Source of the DNA: an uncultured Eubacteriales bacterium
GTDB taxonomy: Bacteria; Bacillota; Clostridia; Lachnospirales; Anaerotignaceae
Length of the DNA: 34,398 nucleotides
Direction of reading: 5' to 3'
NCBI GenBank assembly: GCA_934256695.1
Contig: CAKQPE010000009.1
Coordinates: forward strand, 1 to 34,398
Part shown: positions 1-6,465 of the stretch, piece by piece
How positions within the stretch are numbered: position 1 is the stretch's first letter
How the letters are laid out: every line of letters starts with the position of its first letter
The notes under the pieces: model-generated
Databases searched by the model: none
What the model was told of the DNA's origin: nothing
What the model saw: only the letters and a program-made list of their open reading frames with translations
Program-made: the position numbers and the translations under genes

Positions 1-2
1 AT

Positions 3-74
3 GGCTCGGTGGTCAAGCGGTTAAGACACGGCCCTTTCACGGCTGTAACCCGGGTTCGATTCCCGGTCGAGTCA
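3..74 (+). tRNA. tRNA-Glu (anticodon TTC)
   Basis: A full cloverleaf can be folded. The acceptor stem pairs positions 3-9 with 67-73 (with wobble pairs) and A74 is the discriminator base. The anticodon stem-loop reads CCCTTTCACGG with TTC in the loop. The T arm contains GGGTTCGATTCCC. No CCA is encoded. The overall sequence closely follows the usual Firmicute tRNA-Glu. It lies 14 bases before tRNA-Cys and is probably co-transcribed with it. Confidence 0.95.
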
Positions 75-88
75 TTACAATTTAATAT

Positions 89-160
89 GGCGTCGTAGCC
101 AAGTGGTAAGGCAAAGGTCTGCAACACCTCTATGCATCGGTTCAAATCCGATCGACGCCT
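89..160 (+). tRNA. tRNA-Cys (anticodon GCA)
   Basis: The acceptor stem pairs 89-95 with 153-159, with U at the discriminator position 160 as expected for tRNA-Cys. The anticodon loop contains CTGCAAC, giving GCA. The T arm carries CGGTTCAAATCCG. No CCA is encoded. It is directly followed by an intrinsic terminator, so it is the last gene of a tRNA transcript that includes tRNA-Glu. Confidence 0.95.
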
Positions 161-163
161 TTT

Positions 164-201
164 AAAAAGTCTTGAAGTCAGATTTGATTTCAAGACTTTT
201 T
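164..201 (+). terminator. Terminator of the tRNA-Glu/tRNA-Cys transcript
   Basis: A perfect 13-bp stem pairs 164-176 (AAAAAGTCTTGAA) with 189-201 (TTCAAGACTTTTT), with a 12-nt loop. It begins four bases after the tRNA-Cys gene. On the other strand the same bases form the point where the tape-measure-like reading frame loses its family resemblance. Confidence 0.85.
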
Positions 202-202
202 T

Positions 203-721
203 GTATTTGTCAATATCTTTAGCCTTTTCGGCAAATGCAGAACCTGTTTCGGCAGCAGCTTTTTGGAGTTGTTTTTGAGCTGTGACGAATTGATATACAA
301 GCTGAATTGCTTCAGTGAGAACAAACATTAAAGCCATATTACCTGCTATGGATAAGGCTTTCATACCAAGTTCGGCGGCTTTGGAAGCTTTGGTCATATT
401 ATTAAGGCTTTCTGTACCATTTTGTAAACCATGTACAAAAGTTTGTGCATTCTGACCACTGTTTGCCATTGTATTATCGAAAGCCTTTTTGTAAATAATA
501 GACTCTTTAATTGTACCATTAAAATTTGCGGTTGTTTTTTGGAGATTTTTAAGTCTTTCAACTTCTGCCACATAATTTTTAATAGCTTGCGTATCTTCTG
601 CTGAAAACCTTTGTTGTGGAGTAAAATAACTACTTTTTATATTATTTACAAATGCTTTTACACCAGACACACCGGATGTTATTTTTGTATTTCCCCAATC
701 ATTGTTTACTTTGAATATCAT
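203..721 (-). pseudogene. N-terminal fragment of a phage tail tape-measure-like protein
   Basis: From an ATG at 721 on the minus strand there is an open frame of about 173 codons beginning MIFKVNNDWGNTKITSGVSG. It carries the helical pattern ASKAAELGMKALSIAGNMAL followed by a hydrophobic stretch and the Gln/Ala-rich tail QKQLQKAAAETG. This pattern is typical of the first 200 residues of tail tape-measure proteins of clostridial phages, which are normally many hundreds of residues long. The frame has no stop here: it continues antisense through the terminator and both tRNA genes off the left edge, where it encodes nothing protein-like. I infer that a deletion or recombination joined the gene start to the tRNA-Cys 3' flank. 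No good ribosome binding site precedes the ATG. The family call rests on remembered pattern similarity. Confidence 0.55.
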
Positions 722-809
722 ACTATCTTATTGATATACAAGGTGTTTGAAAACTTGTATTTATAAGTAATTGGTGTTAAAATGGAATAAAAAATGGTAG
801 GTGTAAATT

Positions 810-1271
810 ATGAGCTTAATAAGTTGTCCTGAGTGTGGTAAACAAGTGTCAGATAAGGCTATGTCATGTCCACACTGCGGTTGCCCGTTAATTAAAAAAA
901 ATCATTGTATTATTAATGGTGTTGATATAGATTGTTCATTTATTTTTAATAATTATGACTTAGAACTACGTCAAATGCAAATGGCAGAAAAAACAAATCT
1001 CGATATGAAAGTTGCAGATCAAATAGTAGAACAATGGTCAAAATCAGGTAAAATACCACCTGTATTCAATGGCAAAGTTTCTACATGGGAAGAAGACCGT
1101 AAAAGAGAAATAGAAGAATATAATAGCAAGGTTCGTTGCCCTAAATGTGGTTCAACAGCTATTACCACAGGTTCAAGAGGTATAAATTGGTTTTGGGGTA
1201 CTATCGGTTCAGGGAAAACCGTAAACAGATGTGGCAAATGTGGATATACTTGGAAACCAAACGGAAGGTAA
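810..1271 (+). CDS. Double zinc-ribbon protein, probably phage-derived
   Basis: A 153-residue soluble protein. Residues 6-24 hold a CxxC...CxxC zinc ribbon (CPECGKQVSDKAMSCPHCG), and a second ribbon near the C terminus has CPKCG followed about 25 residues later by CGKCGYTWKP. The middle (about residues 45-100) is charged and probably helical, with no recognised fold. Small zinc-ribbon proteins ending in a CxKCGYTWKP-like tail are frequent in clostridial prophages and mobile regions, which fits the neighbouring tape-measure fragment. The exact function is unknown; nucleic-acid or protein binding is the general expectation for zinc ribbons. It is followed after 15 bases by a small ORF with a strong ribosome binding site. 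A nearly identical copy of its last 14 codons lies at 2136-2180. Confidence 0.75.
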   Translation: MSLISCPECGKQVSDKAMSCPHCGCPLIKKNHCIINGVDIDCSFIFNNYDLELRQMQMAEKTNLDMKVADQIVEQWSKSGKIPPVFNGKVSTWEEDRKREIEEYNSKVRCPKCGSTAITTGSRGINWFWGTIGSGKTVNRCGKCGYTWKPNGR

Positions 1272-1286
1272 GGAGGAACAAATTTT

Positions 1287-1436
1287 ATGCCAACAAAAAA
1301 TACAAACAATACATCATCAAATAATACAAATGACAATACTGATAATCAACAAAAGCCGCCATTACCCAGACATAATCTCACTTCAAAAATGAGTGAAATA
1401 TTTGAACTCATCAATACAGAAAAAAATACAAATTAA
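1287..1436 (+). CDS. 49-residue PPLPRH-motif microprotein (copy 1)
   Basis: The ATG at 1287 follows an excellent ribosome binding site (AAGGAGG, about 1269-1275) just after the zinc-ribbon gene, so the two are probably translated from one message. The product starts with a Thr/Asn-rich disordered stretch (MPTKNTNNTSSNN) and then has KPPLPRHNL followed by a short amphipathic helix (SKMSEIFELIN). The C-terminal half resembles that of a second 49-residue protein on the opposite strand at 1433-1582. The motif recurs, the lengths match and both copies have ribosome binding sites, so I treat it as a real gene. The function is unknown and no domain is recognised. Confidence 0.6.
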   Translation: MPTKNTNNTSSNNTNDNTDNQQKPPLPRHNLTSKMSEIFELINTEKNTN

Positions 1437-1582
1437 TATTTTTGATCTTTTGTATAGAAAATATTTAATAATTCCGGGATAGCTGTTACTAAGTCGTGGT
1501 GGGGTAAAGGAGGACGCTTTTCTATGTCATTTTTCCTCTTAATACGATTTGTGGCAACAGGAGGTTTTGGTTTTGATTTCAT
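1433..1582 (-). CDS. 49-residue PPLPHH-motif microprotein (copy 2)
   Basis: The ATG at 1582 on the minus strand is preceded by GAAAGGA at suitable spacing. The 49-residue product begins MKSKPKPPVATNRIKRK (basic, Pro-rich) and continues RPPLPHHDLVTAIPELLNIF. The PPLP-x-H-(N/D)-L core and the following helix match copy 1, and both proteins are exactly 49 residues long. The two genes are convergent and their stop codons overlap in the palindrome TTAA at 1433-1436. A longer in-frame upstream extension to 1678 is possible but has no comparable ribosome binding site. The start overlaps the start of the membrane-protein gene on the other strand. Function unknown. Confidence 0.55.
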   Translation of the reverse strand: MKSKPKPPVATNRIKRKNDIEKRPPLPHHDLVTAIPELLNIFYTKDQKY

Positions 1583-2118
1583 ATGATACAATCCTTTCTT
1601 TTGAAAATGACATTTATAAATTACTTTATGAAGAATCAAAGCAAAGAAGAACTCAAATAAATAACAAATTAGCTCCAACTATAACTATTATTACAGGTGA
1701 ATTGGGTGCGTTGGTATGGACGATATTTAGAATTGGCAATAATATCATTGATAAAACAAATAATATTATAATGAAACAACATATTATACCAATTATTTTT
1801 GCAACAAGTAGTATAATATTATTATGTATATCAATAACATATTTATCCAAATGCTTAACGAATTATAAATTTATATATTTAAACCCAACTAAAATAGCTG
1901 ATTGTGTTGAAGATAATAAAACATATTTACAATATTATTCTGAACAAGAAATTATTAAAAACATACAATCAGATATTGTTACAGGATATAAAAAAATGTG
2001 TATTGAGAATTGGGAAATGACAAATAAACATTGTGAATATTTTAGATTATGTTATGTATATTTAATCGGAACACTTGTTAGCTTAGTCTCAAATTTTATT
2101 TTTGTTTTGTGTTTATAA
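1573..2118 (+). CDS. Three-helix membrane protein of unknown function
   Basis: I choose the TTG at 1573 because AGGAGG at 1559-1564 lies 8 bases upstream; a TTG at 1549 is also in frame. The 181-residue product has a charged N-terminal helix (YKLLYEESKQRR), two close membrane helices (about residues 34-58 and 70-91), a soluble segment of roughly 65 residues with many Tyr, Lys and Glu, and a final C-terminal membrane helix (about 157-181). This helix / 2TM / soluble / TM layout recalls small membrane effectors found in mobile defence loci, but that is only a topology analogy. The gene start overlaps the divergent microprotein gene by about 10 bases, and each gene's ribosome binding site lies inside or beside the other. 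It is very AT-rich, like the rest of this accessory block. No function is assigned. Confidence 0.6.
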   Translation: MISYDTILSFENDIYKLLYEESKQRRTQINNKLAPTITIITGELGALVWTIFRIGNNIIDKTNNIIMKQHIIPIIFATSSIILLCISITYLSKCLTNYKFIYLNPTKIADCVEDNKTYLQYYSEQEIIKNIQSDIVTGYKKMCIENWEMTNKHCEYFRLCYVYLIGTLVSLVSNFIFVLCL

Positions 2119-2135
2119 AAGATAATGGTTGTCTT

Positions 2136-2180
2136 AGATGTGGCAAATGTGGCTATACTTGGAAACCAAATGGAAGGTAA
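2136..2180 (+). pseudogene. Fragment of a second zinc-ribbon gene
   Basis: These 45 bases encode RCGKCGYTWKPNGR plus a stop and match 1227-1271, the end of the zinc-ribbon gene, at about 43 of 45 positions. There is no start codon or upstream coding sequence of that family, so this is a leftover 3' end. It points to a duplication or deletion within the mobile block. Confidence 0.75.
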
Positions 2181-2215
2181 AAAAGAGTACGAAAAGATAT
2201 GTAAATAAGCATAAT

Positions 2216-2241
2216 AAAAAGACACCTTAATTGGTGTCTTT
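2216..2241 (-). terminator. Terminator of the DD-carboxypeptidase gene
   Basis: A 9-bp stem pairs AAAGACACC (2218-2226) with GGTGTCTTT (2233-2241) around a 6-nt loop. On the minus strand the hairpin is followed by TTTTTATT, a better T tract than on the plus strand, so it most likely ends the dac transcript about 100 bases beyond its stop. It may also stop transcripts from the accessory block. Confidence 0.75.
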
Positions 2242-2340
2242 ATTACTTATTTCCGTTCCTTTTTTATGGTGTAGGCTCATATGCTATTTTAGTTCCCTTC
2301 TCATGTATTGGTGGGGAATCACAACGCTATTTTATATTTT

Positions 2341-3750
2341 TTATTTCGATCTTCTATTTCTATCCGAAACCTTATAATTATAATTGCTTACCTTTGTATA
2401 TTGCTTACGTCTGTTTCGTCTCATTCTCCGGCGTTTATTGCCTTTTATTTTTCTTATTATCATAAGAAGAATTATCAAAACAACTGCAACTGTTACAACG
2501 GCAATAACGACTAATAAAATCGGATTTATGTTTGATATAAAAAATACACTTTTAAAATTTGTGTTGCTTTTTTTATTTTTCTCTGTTTTTACACCTGCGT
2601 CATTTTCCGCTTCAACATTGGTTTTTCCTAAATTTTCTCCGTTCAGGCTGAATGTTGCCGTTCCTATAATATCACCTTTGTGAACTTCCGTATCAAAATC
2701 CGAAGGAACATCTACAGTTGTTGTTATTTCATCGGCAGAATAGGATTTCGGCAGTGTAACGGATATATTGTCCGTATACGCACCCTGCACATTTTCCGTA
2801 AGTGTTGAAAATGTGCTTTTTATTGTTACAGTAGAGGAAGAACATTCCGTTCCTTTGGTACATATATTTTTTGTAACAAAATTATTTAAGCCGTAATCAA
2901 AAAGCTTTATTGTATCATAATATTCTCCATAGCCTGTTGATTTTAAAACTACGGATATAACCTCAATGTCGTTATTTTTTGCATAGGAAACAAGAGTGTT
3001 TCCTGCTTGATCGGTAAAGCCTGTTTTTCCGCCTTCGCAGTTTTCGTAGTAGAATATTGAAGGCGGCTTTATAAGCTGAGTCTGACCATGAAGGTATCTT
3101 GTCTCCGGCTGGATATTTGTTGCCGGTATTTCGTAATATGTTGTGGAAAGAATTGTCTTAAATTCGGGATATTTAAGAAGCTCCTTTGCTATAAGGGACA
3201 TATCGTATGCCGTTGTATAGTGGTTTTCGTTATGGAGTCCGTTGGCGTTTACGAAATTTGTGTTTACTGCACCAAGTTCTTTTGCTCTTTCGGTCATATG
3301 TTTTGCAAATGCGTCAAGGCTTCCGTCTATATGCTCGGCAACACCGTTTGAGACTTCGTTTGCCGACTGGAGCATAATTGCGTAAAGTGCCTGTTCAACG
3401 GTCAGTTCTTCTCCTACATCTATGCCTATATGGCTGCTGCCACGCTCTATTGAAAAAACGGCGTCATGTGAAAAGGTTAATTTTTCGTCCATTTTGCAGT
3501 TTTCAAAGGCAAGAAGAACTGTCATAAGCTTTGTTATACTTGCCGGATACTCTTTTTTATCCTTATTTTTTTCATATAATATATCGCCTGTGGCTGCATC
3601 TATAAGTATGGCAGAGTCGGCATCAAGCTGTATGTTTGCTGCCTCCTGCTGAAGTCCCTGCGGAATTGTTACTGCTGCATATGCCGATGAAGAAAACAGC
3701 ATTACTGCGGACATCAATATTATCATCAGTCGTTTTTTAGGCTTTTTCAT
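2341..3750 (-). CDS. dacF: D-alanyl-D-alanine carboxypeptidase (peptidase S11)
   Basis: A penicillin-binding protein that removes the terminal D-Ala from peptidoglycan stem peptides outside the cell. The three active-site motifs are present in order: SITK at residues 71-74 (nucleophile Ser71), SAN at 129-131 and KTG at 242-244. A signal sequence (residues 8-26, ending AYA) exports the enzyme. The catalytic domain spans about 40-290 and a beta-rich PBP5-like C-terminal domain about 300-375. The C terminus carries a membrane helix (about 410-433) and a very basic cytoplasmic tail (KRRRMRRNRRK), in place of the amphipathic anchor of E. coli PBP5. AAAGGG precedes the ATG. It is divergent from the comEA-like gene. 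The symbol is by family analogy; sporulation-specific use cannot be judged from the sequence. Confidence 0.93.
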   Translation of the reverse strand: MKKPKKRLMIILMSAVMLFSSSAYAAVTIPQGLQQEAANIQLDADSAILIDAATGDILYEKNKDKKEYPASITKLMTVLLAFENCKMDEKLTFSHDAVFSIERGSSHIGIDVGEELTVEQALYAIMLQSANEVSNGVAEHIDGSLDAFAKHMTERAKELGAVNTNFVNANGLHNENHYTTAYDMSLIAKELLKYPEFKTILSTTYYEIPATNIQPETRYLHGQTQLIKPPSIFYYENCEGGKTGFTDQAGNTLVSYAKNNDIEVISVVLKSTGYGEYYDTIKLFDYGLNNFVTKNICTKGTECSSSTVTIKSTFSTLTENVQGAYTDNISVTLPKSYSADEITTTVDVPSDFDTEVHKGDIIGTATFSLNGENLGKTNVEAENDAGVKTEKNKKSNTNFKSVFFISNINPILLVVIAVVTVAVVLIILLMIIRKIKGNKRRRMRRNRRKQYTKVSNYNYKVSDRNRRSK

Positions 3751-3834
3751 AATATAACCCTTTCATATTTTAATTTATTTTTAAATTTTGAGTGTATTTT
3801 TTATTTACTTACTACAATTTTTATTGTTTTCATG

Positions 3835-3863
3835 TTACAATTAACAGATAGAATTTATATTAT
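3835..3863 (+). promoter_or_regulatory. Probable sigma-A promoter for the comEA-like/two-component operon
   Basis: TTACAA (3835-3840) and TATTAT (3858-3863) are separated by 17 bases in the AT-rich divergent region between the dac gene and the comEA-like gene. The fit is moderate. The same region must also hold the dac promoter on the minus strand, which I cannot place reliably. Confidence 0.4.
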
Positions 3864-3965
3864 AATAAATTAAGCAATAATTATATTGAATATATTTTGC
3901 ACAATCCTTATAATTATAACAGATTTTTTTATGTATGTGTAAAATATTTACAGGAAGATGATGTT

Positions 3966-4340
3966 TTGAAAAAAGAAAGAGGAAAATATCTCGTTTTATC
4001 AATATTTATTATGCTGTGTGGCTTATGGTATAGTTTCTATACCGAAAAAGAAGTTTTTATAGTTGCGCCTGATGAGACGGTGTATCATTATAAAACAAAA
4101 ACAGAAGAAGATTTTATTAAAATGATTAAAGCCGAAAAGATGGTAGATATAAATACGGCAGGAATTGATGAGTTTAAAATCCTTAAAGGTATAGGCGACA
4201 AAACGGCACAAAAAATAATTGATTACAGAAATGAAAACGGGAATTTTAAAAGTATCGAAGAAATTAAAAATGTAAAGGGTATAGGAGATTTTACTTTTAA
4301 CAATATAAAAGATTTTATTTCGGTTGAGGGAGAGAATTGA
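3966..4340 (+). CDS. comEA: ComEA-like helix-hairpin-helix DNA-binding protein
   Basis: I choose the TTG at 3966 because AGGAAG lies about 10 bases upstream and because this gives a 124-residue protein with a proper N-terminal membrane anchor (about residues 8-25). The C-terminal half carries the ComEA double helix-hairpin-helix: VDINTAG, then LKGIGDKTAQKIIDYR, then VKGIGDFT. ComEA proteins bind double-stranded DNA at the outer face of the membrane during transformation. The usual ComEA is somewhat longer, with a linker; here the region between anchor and HhH is short. The stop at 4340 is one base before the ATG of the response regulator, so the two are co-transcribed. Competence itself is not demonstrated; the comEC partner is not in this window. 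Confidence 0.85.
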   Translation: MKKERGKYLVLSIFIMLCGLWYSFYTEKEVFIVAPDETVYHYKTKTEEDFIKMIKAEKMVDINTAGIDEFKILKGIGDKTAQKIIDYRNENGNFKSIEEIKNVKGIGDFTFNNIKDFISVEGEN

Positions 4341-4341
4341 A

Positions 4342-5034
4342 ATGGCGTATAAAATACTTGTGGTTGATGATGAAAAGCTAATTGTAAAGGGGATAAAATT
4401 CAGCCTTCAGCAGGACGGAATGGAGGTTGAAGCGGCATATGACGGTGAAGAAGCACTTAACTATATTAAAGAAAAAAAGTTTGATCTTGTTGTTTTGGAC
4501 GTAATGCTGCCTAAGATGGATGGGCTTGAGGTTTGTCAGCAGGTAAGAGGCTTTTCTCAGGTGCCTATTATAATGGTTACAGCCAAAGGCGAGGATATGG
4601 ACAAAATAATGGGTCTTGAATACGGTGCAGATGATTATATAGTAAAGCCGTTTAATATTCTTGAACTTAAAGCAAGAATAAAGGCTATTTTAAGAAGAAG
4701 TGTCAAAAAGGTCGATATAAACGAGACTCCAAAGAGTAATACTCTTGAAATACGGGGACTTAAAGTTGATTTTGATTCCAGACGAGTATTTATAAACGGA
4801 AAAGAAACAAACCTTACGGCAAAAGAATTCGATATGCTTGTACTTTTTATGGAAAATCCTGGGAAAGTATACAGCAGAGAAACCCTTCTGGATACCATTT
4901 GGGGATATGATTATCCGGGAGATGCAAGAACGGTTGATGTACATGTAAGACGACTTAGGGAAAAAATAGAAGAAAAACCAAGTGAACCTAAGTATATATA
5001 TACAAAATGGGGAGTTGGTTATTATTTTGGCTAA
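4342..5034 (+). CDS. OmpR/PhoB-family response regulator
   Basis: A 230-residue two-component regulator. The receiver domain has the acidic pair Asp9-Asp10, the phospho-acceptor Asp53 (VVLDVMLPKMDG), Thr80 and Lys102 (IVKPF). A winged-helix DNA-binding domain follows (about 128-228), with LTAKEFDML and the recognition region ARTVDVHVRRLREKI. I start it at the ATG at 4342, preceded by GGGAG 9 bases upstream, not at the upstream TTG at 4324. The gene is packed between the comEA-like gene and its cognate sensor kinase, whose start overlaps its stop. Similarity is greatest to WalR/ResD/PhoP-type regulators, but the target genes cannot be told. Confidence 0.93.
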   Translation: MAYKILVVDDEKLIVKGIKFSLQQDGMEVEAAYDGEEALNYIKEKKFDLVVLDVMLPKMDGLEVCQQVRGFSQVPIIMVTAKGEDMDKIMGLEYGADDYIVKPFNILELKARIKAILRRSVKKVDINETPKSNTLEIRGLKVDFDSRRVFINGKETNLTAKEFDMLVLFMENPGKVYSRETLLDTIWGYDYPGDARTVDVHVRRLREKIEEKPSEPKYIYTKWGVGYYFG

Positions 5035-6451
5035 GAAAAAAGGTACAGGCTTACGTATTAAATTTCTTATGATAGTTACGTATCTGTGTGCCGGACTTAT
5101 TCCGCTGTTTCTTTTTACGGCAGTTGTTTTTAAAACAACAGAAAGTTATTTTATAGAAGAAAGAAAAAAAGAACTTCTTAATCAGGCAAATATATTGTCG
5201 GGGCATATAACCATTTCGGGATATATGGGAAATGATGAACTTAAACACGCTTTTGACAGAGATGTGGAGCTTACAGGAGAACAGGGTGGCTACAGAATAA
5301 TAGTTACCGATGATATGGGCTATGTTGTTGAAGACTCAAATGGAACGGAAAATGGGAAAATAGTTGCCATACCGGAAATTATAGAGGCTCTTGATAACCG
5401 TGACATAGCAAGAGAACAGGAAAGCGGAGATATTTATGTTGCCGCATCTATAACAGACGGAACAGGCAAAAAGGCGGGAGCCGTACTTATTGCCTATAAG
5501 CCTGTTGATATATACAACATGATAGATGGTATTAAAAAACCGGTATATGTAATGACAGTTCTTATTGCATGTATAGTTCTTGCCTTTGTGCTTGTTTTGA
5601 GCCATACAATAACAGGCCCGTTAACAAAGCTTATGGAAGTAATAAGAAATATATCAGACGGACATTTTGATCAACGAATGCCTGTAGATGAATATTCCGG
5701 AAACGAAATTATGCAGGTTGGCTCTGCAATAAATACTATGGCAGAAAAGCTGGAGGAGGTAGAAACCTCAAGACAGCACTTTGTTTCCAACGTAAGCCAC
5801 GAACTTAAAACACCTTTAAGCTCCATAAAGGTACTCAGTGAGTCTATACTTCTTGACAGTGAAGCACCAAAGGAAATGTATGTTGAATTTTTAAGAGACA
5901 TAAATTCAGAGGTTGACCGAATGACGGAAATTATAAACGACCTTCTTACCCTTGTGCGTCTTGACCAGAGAGAACTTCCGGTTTCATTTAAAACAGAAAG
6001 CCTAAATTCTCTTATAGAAGATGTTGTAAAGAGATTAAGACCTTTGGCAGATAATAAGAAACTGGAGCTTGAATATACCGCGGTGAAGGAAGTAAATGCT
6101 GAAATAGACAGAACTAAGCTTACCCTTGCTGTATCAAATCTTATTGAAAACGGTATAAAATATACAGATGACGGCGGAAAAGTAAAGGTTGTTCTGGACA
6201 GTGACCATCAGAATGCATTTATTACTGTTTCGGATACGGGAATAGGAATGGCAGAAGAAGAATTGGGAAAAATATTCCAGAGATTTTACAGAATTGATAA
6301 AACAAGAAATCGTGAAACAGGCGGAACGGGGCTTGGTCTTTCCATTACCCATTCAACTGTTTTGATGCATAACGGAAGTATAAAGGTTACGAGCAGAGAA
6401 AATGAGGGTACAACTTTTGTTGTAAGAATACCTCTTATTCATAACGCATAA
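5027..6451 (+). CDS. Membrane sensor histidine kinase
   Basis: The TTG at 5027 follows GGGGAG (5009-5014) and overlaps the regulator stop by 8 bases, giving 474 residues. The layout is TM1 (about 12-35), an extracellular sensor domain (36-172), TM2 (about 173-194), HAMP (196-248), a HisKA dimerisation domain with the phosphorylated His258 in VSHELKTPLS, and a HATPase_c domain with the N box NLIENGIKYT (Asn375), G1 DTGIGM and G2 TGGTGLGLSI. It phosphorylates the neighbouring OmpR-type regulator. The sensor domain contains IIVTDDMGYVVEDSN, a pattern common in extracellular cache-like sensor folds. The signal is unknown. A GerMN-domain protein encoded immediately downstream may interact with it. 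Confidence 0.93.
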   Translation: MAKKKGTGLRIKFLMIVTYLCAGLIPLFLFTAVVFKTTESYFIEERKKELLNQANILSGHITISGYMGNDELKHAFDRDVELTGEQGGYRIIVTDDMGYVVEDSNGTENGKIVAIPEIIEALDNRDIAREQESGDIYVAASITDGTGKKAGAVLIAYKPVDIYNMIDGIKKPVYVMTVLIACIVLAFVLVLSHTITGPLTKLMEVIRNISDGHFDQRMPVDEYSGNEIMQVGSAINTMAEKLEEVETSRQHFVSNVSHELKTPLSSIKVLSESILLDSEAPKEMYVEFLRDINSEVDRMTEIINDLLTLVRLDQRELPVSFKTESLNSLIEDVVKRLRPLADNKKLELEYTAVKEVNAEIDRTKLTLAVSNLIENGIKYTDDGGKVKVVLDSDHQNAFITVSDTGIGMAEEELGKIFQRFYRIDKTRNRETGGTGLGLSITHSTVLMHNGSIKVTSRENEGTTFVVRIPLIHNA

Positions 6452-6465
6452 GCAGGAGGTACAAA

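Noticed and set aside
1..202. Minus-strand open frame running antisense through both tRNA genes
   Set aside because: It encodes the typical meaningless translation of antisense tRNA sequence; only the part right of about 203 resembles a protein family.
2308..2514. Plus-strand frame antisense to the end of the DD-carboxypeptidase gene
   Set aside because: It overlaps the real gene's C-terminal helix and tail; the composition is a shadow frame.
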